Shown here: piece by piece, positions 26,674-34,668 of the stretch
How the letters are laid out: each line of letters starts with the position of its first letter
Numbering within the stretch: the stretch's first letter is position 1
Assembly: GCA_963777625.1 (NCBI GenBank)
Contig: CAVZRO010000021.1
Location: 186,001-250,000 of the forward strand
Length of the DNA stretch: 64,000 nucleotides
Reading direction: 5' to 3'
Source: DATDIC01 sp963777625
GTDB taxonomy: Bacteria > Pseudomonadota > Alphaproteobacteria > Acetobacterales > Acetobacteraceae
Translations under genes and position numbers: made by a program
Notes under the pieces: model-generated
Database searches by the model: none
What the model was told of the DNA's origin: nothing
The model's input: only the letters and a program-made list of their open reading frames with translations

Positions 26674-27579
26674 ATGGTTCGGCCGAAAACGAAAGACAGC
26701 CAGGCGAATTGTATGAGGCGGCGCAGACGCGACTTGTTGTTCGTCTCGGCCGCAGTGCTCGGGTTTGTGCTGCCATGCAGCGCCAGCAGGGCGCAGACGC
26801 CGAAGTCGCTCATGGATCAGGTCCTCGACCGCAAGGAACTTCGGGTCGGCGTAGAGCTGAAATATCCGCCGATCATGTACCGGGACCCGAGCGGAAATCC
26901 CAAAGGGTTCGAGGTCGAACTGGCTCGCACCATGTGCGACACGCTGAAGGTGAAATGCACTTTTGTCGATGTCGAGTTTCCGGCCCTCATCCCAGCGCTT
27001 GAGGCCGGCAAGATCGATATTATCGTGGCGCAGATGGCGCTGACGCCCGCCCGCGCCATGGTGGTCGATTTCTGCAAGCCGTTCGAGGCCACGGGCGACG
27101 TGGTCATCGTGCCACCAAACTCGCCACTTGCCGAGAACGCGACCGCTGATCAGGTGATCAGCGCGTTGAATGTGCCCGATGCGAAGATCGCGGTTCAGCT
27201 CAGCACCGTTGAATCACAGATCCGCGGCAGCGTGTTTCCGAAGTCGCAGCCGGTCGATGTGAACGGACCGCTCGATGCGTTTCTGCAGGTCGTGACCGGG
27301 CGGTCGAGCGCCACCCTGTCCGATGATGTCAGCGCGCTGACTTATGCCAAGGAGCATCCGGGGTCGATCAAGGTGCTGCTCGATGGTCGCCATCAGCCCT
27401 ATCTCCGTAACTTTCCGTCGGGCGGAGGCGTGCTGCGCGGCAACGGTGACTTCTGCCGCTGGGTGGACGTGCAGGTGCAGGACTGGATCAATTCCGGACA
27501 ATACCGCGCCACCTATCTGAAAGAGGTTGGCTGGGAACCTCCCATCGCACAGCTGCAGCTTTTACGGGGCGGCTACTGA
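26674..27579 (+). CDS. amino-acid-type ABC transporter substrate-binding protein
   Basis: The 301-residue precursor has a twin-arginine-like/Sec signal (RRRRRDLLFVSAAVLGFVLP, cleavage near SRAQ). The mature protein fits the family 3 solute-binding fold: LRVGVELKYPPIMYRDPSG, GFEVELARTMCDTL, and MALTPARAMVVDFCKPF. It would capture a small polar ligand in the periplasm. GGGGAGG precedes the start. The partner permease is 128 bp downstream; no ATPase gene is adjacent. Confidence 0.9.
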   Translation: MVRPKTKDSQANCMRRRRRDLLFVSAAVLGFVLPCSASRAQTPKSLMDQVLDRKELRVGVELKYPPIMYRDPSGNPKGFEVELARTMCDTLKVKCTFVDVEFPALIPALEAGKIDIIVAQMALTPARAMVVDFCKPFEATGDVVIVPPNSPLAENATADQVISALNVPDAKIAVQLSTVESQIRGSVFPKSQPVDVNGPLDAFLQVVTGRSSATLSDDVSALTYAKEHPGSIKVLLDGRHQPYLRNFPSGGGVLRGNGDFCRWVDVQVQDWINSGQYRATYLKEVGWEPPIAQLQLLRGGY

Positions 27580-27594
27580 ATCCCACGGCCAGGA

Positions 27595-27643
27595 GCCGTT
27601 TCGGAGGGCACGAACCTGAAACGGCCACAGAGATGGCCGTTTT
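27595..27643 (+). promoter_or_regulatory. alternative hairpins between binding protein and permease genes
   Basis: The segment GAAACGGCC (27618-27626) can pair either upstream with GCCGTTTC (27595-27602) or downstream with GGCCGTT (27635-27641). The downstream hairpin is followed by a short T run and looks like a weak terminator. Such a site would lower permease expression relative to the binding protein, and the two exclusive pairings allow attenuation in principle. Confidence 0.5.
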
Positions 27644-27706
27644 CATTGTCGGTTGGGCCGGCCTGCGATCAGGGCTTCAGCCGCCGGCTCACGGACGGCG
27701 AGACTA

Positions 27707-28375
27707 ATGGGAACATATACGTTCCGCTGGAGCGCGCTGCTCCCGTATCTGCCGATGTTCGGGTTAGGACTGCTCGTTACCTTCGAGGTCTCCATCGCCT
27801 CGGAACTCGTGGCGATCATTATCGGGCTGATAGCGGGGATGGCCCGCCTTTCCCGCCTTCGCGCGGCGCAGGCAGCCGCCGTCGCGTATATCGATTTCTT
27901 TCGGGGCGTTCCGCTGCTGGTTACCCTGGTCTGGATCTATTATGGCATCTCGCTGATATTCCATATCAACATCTCCGCTTTCGTTGCAGGAGTGTCAGGC
28001 CTCGGCGTCACATACGGCGCCTTTCTCGCGGAGGTTTTCCGGGCCGGAATCGAGGCAATCCCGAAAGGACAAACCGAGGCAGCATATTCGCTCGGTCTTT
28101 CGCGCGCCAAGACCATGCGACATGTCATTCTTCCGCAGGCGTTGAGGGTGATCTTTCCACCCCTCGCAAACAGCTTCATCGGGATGCTGAAAGACTCTTC
28201 CCTCGTGGCGATCCTCTCGGTGACGGACCTGATGCGGGTCGGAATGATCGTCGCGGCCGATACTTTTCGGGCGTTTGAAGCCTATACATTTGTCGCTGTC
28301 ATCTATTACATCGTCACGTTCATCACGGCACGGATCGTGTCACGTCTGGAGCGTCGGCTGGCGACTCCGCACTGA
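27707..28375 (+). CDS. amino-acid ABC transporter permease
   Basis: The 222-residue inner-membrane protein has five to six helices. The EAA loop that docks on the ATPase is clear: EAAYSLGLSRAKTMRHVILP. The FFRGVPLLVTLVW segment is the usual N-terminal signature of HisM/GlnP-type permeases. ATG 27707 is chosen over an in-frame start at 27653 with no membrane character. No ATP-binding subunit follows, so it must be supplied from elsewhere. Confidence 0.92.
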   Translation: MGTYTFRWSALLPYLPMFGLGLLVTFEVSIASELVAIIIGLIAGMARLSRLRAAQAAAVAYIDFFRGVPLLVTLVWIYYGISLIFHINISAFVAGVSGLGVTYGAFLAEVFRAGIEAIPKGQTEAAYSLGLSRAKTMRHVILPQALRVIFPPLANSFIGMLKDSSLVAILSVTDLMRVGMIVAADTFRAFEAYTFVAVIYYIVTFITARIVSRLERRLATPH

Positions 28376-28508
28376 CGTCGTTCAGGCATGCGCTGGTCGA
28401 TCCTCGGCTGGCGCCTGCCCGTCGCTGATGACCGATGCGCCCGATCACGGCGTGGACGGCAGGTATATCGCGCAATAACCTGGGTGCGGCTGTCCAGGAG
28501 GCAAGGCT

Positions 28509-30107
28509 ATGGATTTCACCAAAACGCAGGCGGCGGCGATCGGCTGGATCGAAGCCAACCGCCAGCGCTTTTCCGACTTCAACCTGCAGATCTGGCATTA
28601 CGCCGAGCCCGCCTGGCGCGAATACAAATCAGCCAACGCCTACGTCGATCTGCTGCGCGCGGACGGATGGGACGTGGAGAAAGCCTCCGGCAATATGCCG
28701 ACCGCCTTCGCGGCACGCTGGGGCAACGGCGCGCCGGTACTGGGCGGCTTCGCCGAATATGACGCAGTGCCCGGCAATTCGCAGCAGATCGTGCCCCATC
28801 AAGCGCCTCGCGACGGGCTGCATCCCTGGGCCGCCGGCCACACCGATCCGCATTCACAACTCGGCACCACCGCTCTGGTCGGCATGCTGGCGACCAAAGC
28901 CGCCATGCAGGCGAACGGCATCAGCGGCACGCTGAAATTCTTCGGCGAGCCGGCAGAGAAGGTCTGCGGCTCCAAGCCGGTGCACGCCGCGAAAGGCTAT
29001 TTCGACGGCTGCGACGCGTTCATTGCCTGCCATCCCCACACCACCAACAGCGTCTGCGGTGAAACACAGTGCGGGGCTTACTGGAGCGCGGTGATCACGT
29101 TTGAAACGCTCGCGCCGGAGACCTGGATCGACAAGTCGCTGCTGCCGATCCGCACCTCCTCGCACGCGACCGCGCGCTGCCCCGGCGCCATCGATGCTCT
29201 GTGCCTGATGTACACCACGACCAAATACACCAAGGAGGCGATGTATCCGCACTCCGGTGCATGGACCCTGAACGAGTTCATCCTGGTCGGCGGCGATGCG
29301 ACCTCGGACAATCTGCCGCCGCGGTTCAGCCAGATCCAGTACTCCTGGCGATCCCCCTCGCTCGCCGTTCAGCAGCAGATCGAGCAGGTGTTGCGCAACA
29401 ACGCGCGCCACGCGGCGGCGCTGTGCGGGTGCCAGGCCTCGCTACGCTGGGTGACCAAGACGCGCGTCGGGTTGCCGAATACGAAAATGACCGAGATAAC
29501 CTGGCGCAATATGCAGCGCGTCGGCGCGCCGGAGTTCGGTGAGGAAGCCAGGGATTTTGCCCGCACGATCCAGCAGAACCTGAATATCGCGCCGATGGAC
29601 AACCCGTTCATCGATGACAATGAACGGCTGCTCTCGCCCGAGGCATTGGAAGCGCGGCAGCGCCCGAGCCTTCCGCCGGGACAGCTCCATATCGGCGCGG
29701 ATGATTATGTAGAGTACACGTGGCATGCGCCGACGGTGCGGCTGTTCAACATGCGGCCGACTTTGCGCGCGCCCGACGACAGCTATGAATATCCCGCCTG
29801 GACGCGCAATGCGCTGGGTGGACTGCCTGCCGCGACCGATCCAGGGCTGTTCATGGGCGCAAAAACGATTGCCTGCACGTTTCTCGATCTGCTCGCCAAT
29901 CCGGCCGAGTTGGCGGCGGCCCGGTCCGAGTTCCAAAACCGCACCGGCGGCGGCGTGGCTGGAACGAAATGGGTGGCGCCGCTGTTGCCGCGCGAGTTCG
30001 ATCCGCCGGTGGATCTGCGCTGGCCCGAATACGTAACCACGGTGCGGGGAACGGAATGGTGGATTCCTACCCCGCGCACCGGTTCCGGCGGCGGCGAGAC
30101 GCTTTGA
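28509..30107 (+). CDS. M20-family amidohydrolase (AbgB-like)
   Basis: The 532-residue protein has zinc-ligand motifs of M20 peptidases: GFAEYDAVPG (Asp/Glu), GHTDPHSQLG, FFGEPAEKVCG (bridging Glu), and FIACHPHTTN. Length and order resemble the p-aminobenzoyl-glutamate hydrolase subunit B and related amidohydrolases. A strong AGGAGG precedes ATG 28509. Its position after the ABC genes suggests that the transported compound may be an N-acyl amino acid or dipeptide that is hydrolysed inside; this is inference. Confidence 0.88.
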   Translation: MDFTKTQAAAIGWIEANRQRFSDFNLQIWHYAEPAWREYKSANAYVDLLRADGWDVEKASGNMPTAFAARWGNGAPVLGGFAEYDAVPGNSQQIVPHQAPRDGLHPWAAGHTDPHSQLGTTALVGMLATKAAMQANGISGTLKFFGEPAEKVCGSKPVHAAKGYFDGCDAFIACHPHTTNSVCGETQCGAYWSAVITFETLAPETWIDKSLLPIRTSSHATARCPGAIDALCLMYTTTKYTKEAMYPHSGAWTLNEFILVGGDATSDNLPPRFSQIQYSWRSPSLAVQQQIEQVLRNNARHAAALCGCQASLRWVTKTRVGLPNTKMTEITWRNMQRVGAPEFGEEARDFARTIQQNLNIAPMDNPFIDDNERLLSPEALEARQRPSLPPGQLHIGADDYVEYTWHAPTVRLFNMRPTLRAPDDSYEYPAWTRNALGGLPAATDPGLFMGAKTIACTFLDLLANPAELAAARSEFQNRTGGGVAGTKWVAPLLPREFDPPVDLRWPEYVTTVRGTEWWIPTPRTGSGGGETL

Positions 30108-30133
30108 AGCGGAAAAGCGGCCGGCGAATTCCG

Positions 30134-30874
30134 TCAGCCGTTCCGGTCAGGGACTGATCGCCGGGCAATCTCCTGCACGAGCTTGCGCGTCACAGCGTCC
30201 GCGAAGCTGTGATAATCATGCACTTCCAGCACGAAACTGGTTTCTCCCGCGGTTACGCTGTGGCGATAGTAATTCGCCAGCCCGCCCGGCGGATGGGTGT
30301 GACGTTGCAGCCAGGGAATGTCGCTCTCGTTCGCGATCGCCAGCCCATTGATAATAATGCCCTTCTTCGCGGCTTCATCGCGCGCCTCCTCGACCGGGCG
30401 GCCGGAATTGTTGTTGCCGTCGCCGGCGACATCGATGATGCGGCGAGCGGCGGTAAGTCCGCTGCTGTCCAGATCTTGCACGGCCATCGTGACGCCGTCA
30501 CCGATCGCCGTATGTCCCCAGGACGATCGGGGCGCGTCCTGCATCTTCTGCGCGAAGGCGCGGGCAGAGTCGGCATCACGCACGACAGTCCAGTTCACGA
30601 CGTTCTCGACCTGGCCGGAGCCGGCAAACTCCACGAACATGACTGCGATCGCGCCGATCGGGCCACCCTGTATCGCGCTGACGACGGCTGGGCTGGTGAA
30701 AGCCGCGTAATAGCCCTGCTTTTCCAGCTTGTACTCGTCGTCGTTGATGCTGCCTGACACGTCATCGACCAGCACCAGCGCCACATCCACCGGATCAGCC
30801 GCCTTCACCGGACGCTCCGCCCAGGCGTAAGTCATCCCGAGAAACGCTGTCGTCAGAAGGAGCAACCGTTGCAT
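30134..30874 (-). CDS. DUF1194-type von Willebrand factor A protein, exported
   Basis: The 246-residue precursor has a signal peptide (RLLLLTTAFLGMTYAWA) and a VWA-like domain with the MIDAS motif LVLVDDVSGSIND (DxSxS), plus HTAIGDGVTMAV and DVAGDGNNNSG. These features match DUF1194 proteins, whose function is not known; VWA domains usually mediate metal-dependent binding. ATG 30874 with GGGAGG upstream is chosen over the longer frame. It is on the same strand as the HExxH and OmpA genes, 193 bp downstream of them. Confidence 0.85.
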   Translation of the reverse strand: MQRLLLLTTAFLGMTYAWAERPVKAADPVDVALVLVDDVSGSINDDEYKLEKQGYYAAFTSPAVVSAIQGGPIGAIAVMFVEFAGSGQVENVVNWTVVRDADSARAFAQKMQDAPRSSWGHTAIGDGVTMAVQDLDSSGLTAARRIIDVAGDGNNNSGRPVEEARDEAAKKGIIINGLAIANESDIPWLQRHTHPPGGLANYYRHSVTAGETSFVLEVHDYHSFADAVTRKLVQEIARRSVPDRNG

Positions 30875-31067
30875 CCGGCACCTCCCATGCAGTGGCCAGA
30901 TCCAGGGTGAAATGCCGGATCGGCAATGGTCAATCGAAATCAGCCGCGCAAACGCAAAAAATGCTGCCCGTCCGTCCTGGCGAGCCACATCCGCCAGCCA
31001 TCATCAGTCGGATTGCTGGTTTGCCGACGTCCGCCGGACAACCTCCGGCCGACGGCGTGACTTTGTC

Positions 31068-32069
31068 TTAAGGCGAGCCATTCAGCGGGTGCAGCATATT
31101 CTCCCGCAGCCAGGGAACATCCAGACCACGCAGGAATGCCGCCTGAAGCTCCGCCCGCCGCTCCTCGGTCATGCCGATATCGGATGCCTTGAAGAAATGC
31201 GGATCGCGCGTGAACATCAGATAGGCCTGCATTTCGTTCAGCATCAGCTCTTCGTCCGACGTGTCGTACTCCTGCGACCCCAGGAAACGGCGGACGTTGG
31301 CACGCTCCGCCTCGGTCAGATCCGTCTGCCAAAATCGCCGCACATAGTCCGCGTACGCCGGATCACTGAAGAATTCGCCATGCGACAGCTCATGCCGCAG
31401 GATGGTGGCGCGAGCTGCCATCGTTACATTGGCATCCGCCCCGACCCGGGGAATGGTGATAAGTGCACCGTCCACGCCGGGTTTCAGCCAGCCCAACTGG
31501 TTCAGCAGCGTGCGCAGCTTCGCTTCCTGCGCGTTAAGCTGGACATGATCCTGATCGGCAAGCTGGAAGAAGCGTGCCAGCGCCGAGGCCGGATAGTCAT
31601 GCCCGTAATAGAAGGTCTCGACCGTGTCGCCGCGCTGTTGGATGGCGGCGAGCAGATCCGGATCGGACAATACGCGGTCGCGCGGCAGGCCAGCCTTCTC
31701 CACCAAGGCCGCGACGCGGTCCAGCATCAGTCCCTGCTGTAGAAGAGTGGGGAAATCCAGCACGACGATGTTCGGGTTGGCGGCGAAACGGAACAATGCG
31801 AGCGTGTCGGCAGAGTGGTTCCTGATTTCGTCTTCGGGCGCGGTTTGCAGGGCGAACGCGGGCGGCGGTGCGACCGGCGCCTGAATCGCCGGCGGCGGCG
31901 CGGGAATCGGGACCGGCAGCGGCGGCCGAGGCTGTGGCCAGAGCAACCACAGCGCCAGCGCTGCCACCAACGCTCCCACACCAGCAAAACCCGCTACCAG
32001 CTTCCTAATGGGCCCCCGTCTTGCGCGCGGGGTGATGACGACGGTGTCGTCGCTGTGCGGACCTGTCAC
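31068..32069 (-). CDS. membrane-anchored protein with HExxH metallopeptidase-like motif
   Basis: The protein has 333 residues. Residues 1-22 are cytosolic and basic; one helix follows (LVAGFAGVGALVAALALWLL), then a Pro-rich linker of about 25 residues and a periplasmic domain. The motif RHELSHGEFF fits the zinc-binding HExxH of zincins and is followed by FSDPAYADYV, with an Asp/Glu-rich stretch (EYDTSDEELMLNEMQAY) that could supply a third ligand. I do not recognise the family. It is 21 bp after the OmpA gene, divergent from the T6SS genes, so a peptidoglycan or envelope role is possible. Confidence 0.75.
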   Translation of the reverse strand: MTGPHSDDTVVITPRARRGPIRKLVAGFAGVGALVAALALWLLWPQPRPPLPVPIPAPPPAIQAPVAPPPAFALQTAPEDEIRNHSADTLALFRFAANPNIVVLDFPTLLQQGLMLDRVAALVEKAGLPRDRVLSDPDLLAAIQQRGDTVETFYYGHDYPASALARFFQLADQDHVQLNAQEAKLRTLLNQLGWLKPGVDGALITIPRVGADANVTMAARATILRHELSHGEFFSDPAYADYVRRFWQTDLTEAERANVRRFLGSQEYDTSDEELMLNEMQAYLMFTRDPHFFKASDIGMTEERRAELQAAFLRGLDVPWLRENMLHPLNGSP

Positions 32070-32090
32070 GGAGAGCGCTGCCGCGGCCGA

Positions 32091-32708
32091 TTATGCGCCG
32101 AGGTTGATGACCTCCACCCGCCTGTTGCGAGCCTCCGGGGTCTGCGGCGGCGTCGGCACGACAAGCCCTGCCTCGCCACGTCCGATGCTCTCCAGCCGGG
32201 AAGCGGAGATGCCGAAGGTCCGCTCCAGATACGCGGCAACCGCATTAGCCCGTCGTTGTGAGAGTGCCTGGTTGACCGCGGTCGAGCCGACAGTGTCGGT
32301 GTGGCCTTCGATCCGGAACCGGTAGCTGGCAAGGTCCTGGCTGGTCAGCGCATGTCCAAGCTGGTCGAGGGTTTCCCGCGCCTGCGGCGTGAGTTCGGCC
32401 GAGTTGGTCGCAAACTCGACCTGGAGGTTGACCGACGGCGCCGCGGCAGCGGCCGGTGTCGGTTGCATTGCGGCGTGCCCCGGTTTGGGCGCCGCCGTGA
32501 CGCTCGCAGTTGCGGCTGGCGTTGTCGCCGAGGGTGTCGACGCGCTGGGCGCTGCCAGTCGGATTCCCCGTGTGCCGCCCTGCAGCAGGTTTCCGCTCGG
32601 CTTGAGAGATTGGATGATCTGGCTGGTGGATGGATTGTTCTGGCCCAGCGCCGGCACCGCGGTTGCGGCAAGCGGCAGCGACATCAGAACAGCAAGCATT
32701 GTACGCAC
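32091..32708 (-). CDS. OmpA-family peptidoglycan-binding protein
   Basis: The 205-residue precursor has a signal peptide (LAATAVPALGQ), an Ala/Pro/Thr-rich linker and a C-terminal OmpA domain: VEFATNSAELTPQARETLD, RIEGHTDTVGS and LSQRRANAVAAYL. The domain binds diaminopimelate in peptidoglycan. GTG 32708 with AAGGGGGG upstream is the start. No beta-barrel is present, so it is a soluble or anchored peptidoglycan-binding protein. Its place next to the T6SS recalls TagL-type anchors, but no TssL domain is seen. Confidence 0.88.
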   Translation of the reverse strand: MRTMLAVLMSLPLAATAVPALGQNNPSTSQIIQSLKPSGNLLQGGTRGIRLAAPSASTPSATTPAATASVTAAPKPGHAAMQPTPAAAAAPSVNLQVEFATNSAELTPQARETLDQLGHALTSQDLASYRFRIEGHTDTVGSTAVNQALSQRRANAVAAYLERTFGISASRLESIGRGEAGLVVPTPPQTPEARNRRVEVINLGA

Positions 32709-32765
32709 GCTGTGCCCCCCTTAGGAGATTATGGCCGCAACATTATATGGCCGGGCCCAGGCCGA

Positions 32766-32795
32766 CGCCACAACGGAATGCGCCACAACGGAATG
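32766..32795. repeat. exact tandem 15-bp repeat in the T6SS divergent promoter region
   Basis: CGCCACAACGGAATG occurs twice head to tail, at 32766-32780 and 32781-32795, in the 282-bp gap between ompA and tssA. The gap must hold promoters for both directions. The repeat is a plausible regulator site; the rest of the gap shows nothing else I can name apart from GTATTATCTGG at 32851. Confidence 0.6.
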
Positions 32796-32990
32796 GGAAC
32801 GCGCGGCGCGAGGCGGCCCGATCGCCACGCCGGCGGCCCGTAACGCCGATGTATTATCTGGACACGCCACGCCGGTTGCGCGAATGTAAGGCTCTGGCAG
32901 GGAGGCGGCGACGAAGCTCGCGGCGATGGCTATGCTCGTCTTGAACGGGAACGCGCTGGCGCGACCAGTTCGCCAGGGGCGCGCATAACC

Positions 32991-34052
32991 ATGGCGCCGC
33001 TCAATTCAGGCCCGTGGCTGACGGCCGTCTCGGATGAGCTCCCCGCCGGCCCGAACCTGGAGTTCGATGCCGAGTTTGGTGCACTGGAGCGCGCTGCTCA
33101 AGGCAAGCCCGAGCAGCAATATGGCGACACCATTATTCCAGCGGAAGAACCCGATTGGAAGGAAGTCGGCTCCCTCGCACTCACTTTGCTCGACCGCACA
33201 CGCGATCTCCGCGTGCTCGCGCATCTCGCGGTCGCCCGGCTACATCTGGCGGGCCTCGCTGAATATGCCGGCGTGTTGCAGCTTATCCGCCAGTTGCTCG
33301 AAAGCCGGTGGGCCGATATCCACCCGCAACTCGACACCGAGGACGACAACGACCCGACCCTGCGAGCCAACGCGCTGCTGCGAGTGGCGCATCCGGGCCT
33401 GGTCCTGCGTTATCTCCGCGACATGCCGTTGGCCAGTTCGCCAAGAGTCGGAAACTATTCGTGGCGCGACGTGGCGGTCGCCACCGGCGTGCTGGAAAGC
33501 GATGCCAAGGAAAAGCCGACCGAGGCGGTGGTCCGTTCCGCCTTCCAGGACAGCGATCCCGAACGGCTGATCGCACTCAGGACCGCCGCCGCGGACGCAA
33601 CCGACGCAGCGTCCGCCATCCCCGTCGTGTTCGATACCAACAGCGGGCCCGGCACCGGCCCCGACTTCGATGAACTCGTCAAGATTCTCAAGGACCTGGG
33701 CCGCACGATAGGTCGTTACGCGGCCATGCCGGCCGCGGCGCCCGATCAGCCCACTCCGGACGATGCTGGCGGTTCCCAACCGCGGCCGGTGATCGCCGGC
33801 GAAACTCCTTCCGCTTCGCACCCGGGTTTGGTAACAGTGAGCCAGCTTACCGAAGTGACCAATCGGGCTGACGCGTTGCGGCTGCTCGATCTGGTCACGC
33901 AATATTATCAGCGTTTCGAGCCTTCCAGCCCGCTGCCGCTGATGATCGAGCGGGTACGGCGGCTGGCCGAAAAGAACTTCCTGGAGGTTCTGCGCGATCT
34001 GGCGCCCAGTGCGGTTGACCAGGCGCAGATCGTCGTCGGCCCGCCACAATGA
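32991..34052 (+). CDS. tssA: type VI secretion protein TssA (ImpA)
   Basis: TssA caps the growing sheath/tube and helps baseplate priming. The 353-residue protein has the ImpA N-terminal domain (PCGPNLEFD-like here as LPAGPNLEFDAEFGALERAA, then DWKEVGSLALTLLDRTRDLR and HPQLDTEDDNDPTLRANAL). A variable middle follows, and the short C-terminal domain has LLDLVTQYYQRFEPSSPLPL. It is the first gene of the T6SS operon; ATG 32991. tssB starts 91 bp downstream. Confidence 0.93.
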   Translation: MAPLNSGPWLTAVSDELPAGPNLEFDAEFGALERAAQGKPEQQYGDTIIPAEEPDWKEVGSLALTLLDRTRDLRVLAHLAVARLHLAGLAEYAGVLQLIRQLLESRWADIHPQLDTEDDNDPTLRANALLRVAHPGLVLRYLRDMPLASSPRVGNYSWRDVAVATGVLESDAKEKPTEAVVRSAFQDSDPERLIALRTAAADATDAASAIPVVFDTNSGPGTGPDFDELVKILKDLGRTIGRYAAMPAAAPDQPTPDDAGGSQPRPVIAGETPSASHPGLVTVSQLTEVTNRADALRLLDLVTQYYQRFEPSSPLPLMIERVRRLAEKNFLEVLRDLAPSAVDQAQIVVGPPQ

Positions 34053-34143
34053 AATTTCCGGAACCCCGGTGATCTGGGTCACATCCGGCGTCATTGGCGG
34101 GGTGTCATACACAACTCCAACGTGATGGGGCAGCGAGGCTATC

Positions 34144-34665
34144 GTGGCAAAAGCAAGCAGTCAGAAATTCATCGCCCGCAACCGGGCACCGCGCGTGCAG
34201 ATCGAGTACGATGTGGAAACTTACGGAGCGCAGAAGAAAGTGCAGCTTCCGTTCGTGGTCGGCGTGATGTCCGACCTGTCCGGCAAGCCGAGCGATCCGC
34301 TGCCGCCAGTGGCCGATCGCAAATTCCTGGAAGTCGATGTGGATAATTTCGACGACCGGATGAAAGCGATCAAGCCTCGGGTCGCCTTCATGGTGCCGAA
34401 CACCCTTACCGGGGAAGGTAACATTGCTGTCGATATCACATTCGAAAGCATGGACGACTTCTCGCCGGCCGCCGTGGCCCGCAAGGTGGAGGCATTGAAC
34501 AAGCTGCTGGAGGCGCGCACCCAGCTTTCCAATCTGCTGACCTACATGGACGGCAAGAGCGGCGCCGAGGACCTGATCACCAAGGTACTCAATGATCCGG
34601 CGCTGCTGCAAACGCTCGCCACCGCACCCAAACCCGATGACGCTGCCAAAAGCGGGGAGGAATAA
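34144..34665 (+). CDS. tssB: type VI secretion sheath small subunit TssB
   Basis: TssB pairs with TssC to form the contractile sheath. The 173-residue protein has RVQIEYDVETYGAQKKVQLP at the start, the conserved VGVMSDLSG, and FDDRMKAIKPRVAFMVPN. GTG 34144 is the start with GAGG upstream. The stop is 3 bp before tssC. Confidence 0.95.
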   Translation: MAKASSQKFIARNRAPRVQIEYDVETYGAQKKVQLPFVVGVMSDLSGKPSDPLPPVADRKFLEVDVDNFDDRMKAIKPRVAFMVPNTLTGEGNIAVDITFESMDDFSPAAVARKVEALNKLLEARTQLSNLLTYMDGKSGAEDLITKVLNDPALLQTLATAPKPDDAAKSGEE

Positions 34666-34668
34666 GCC

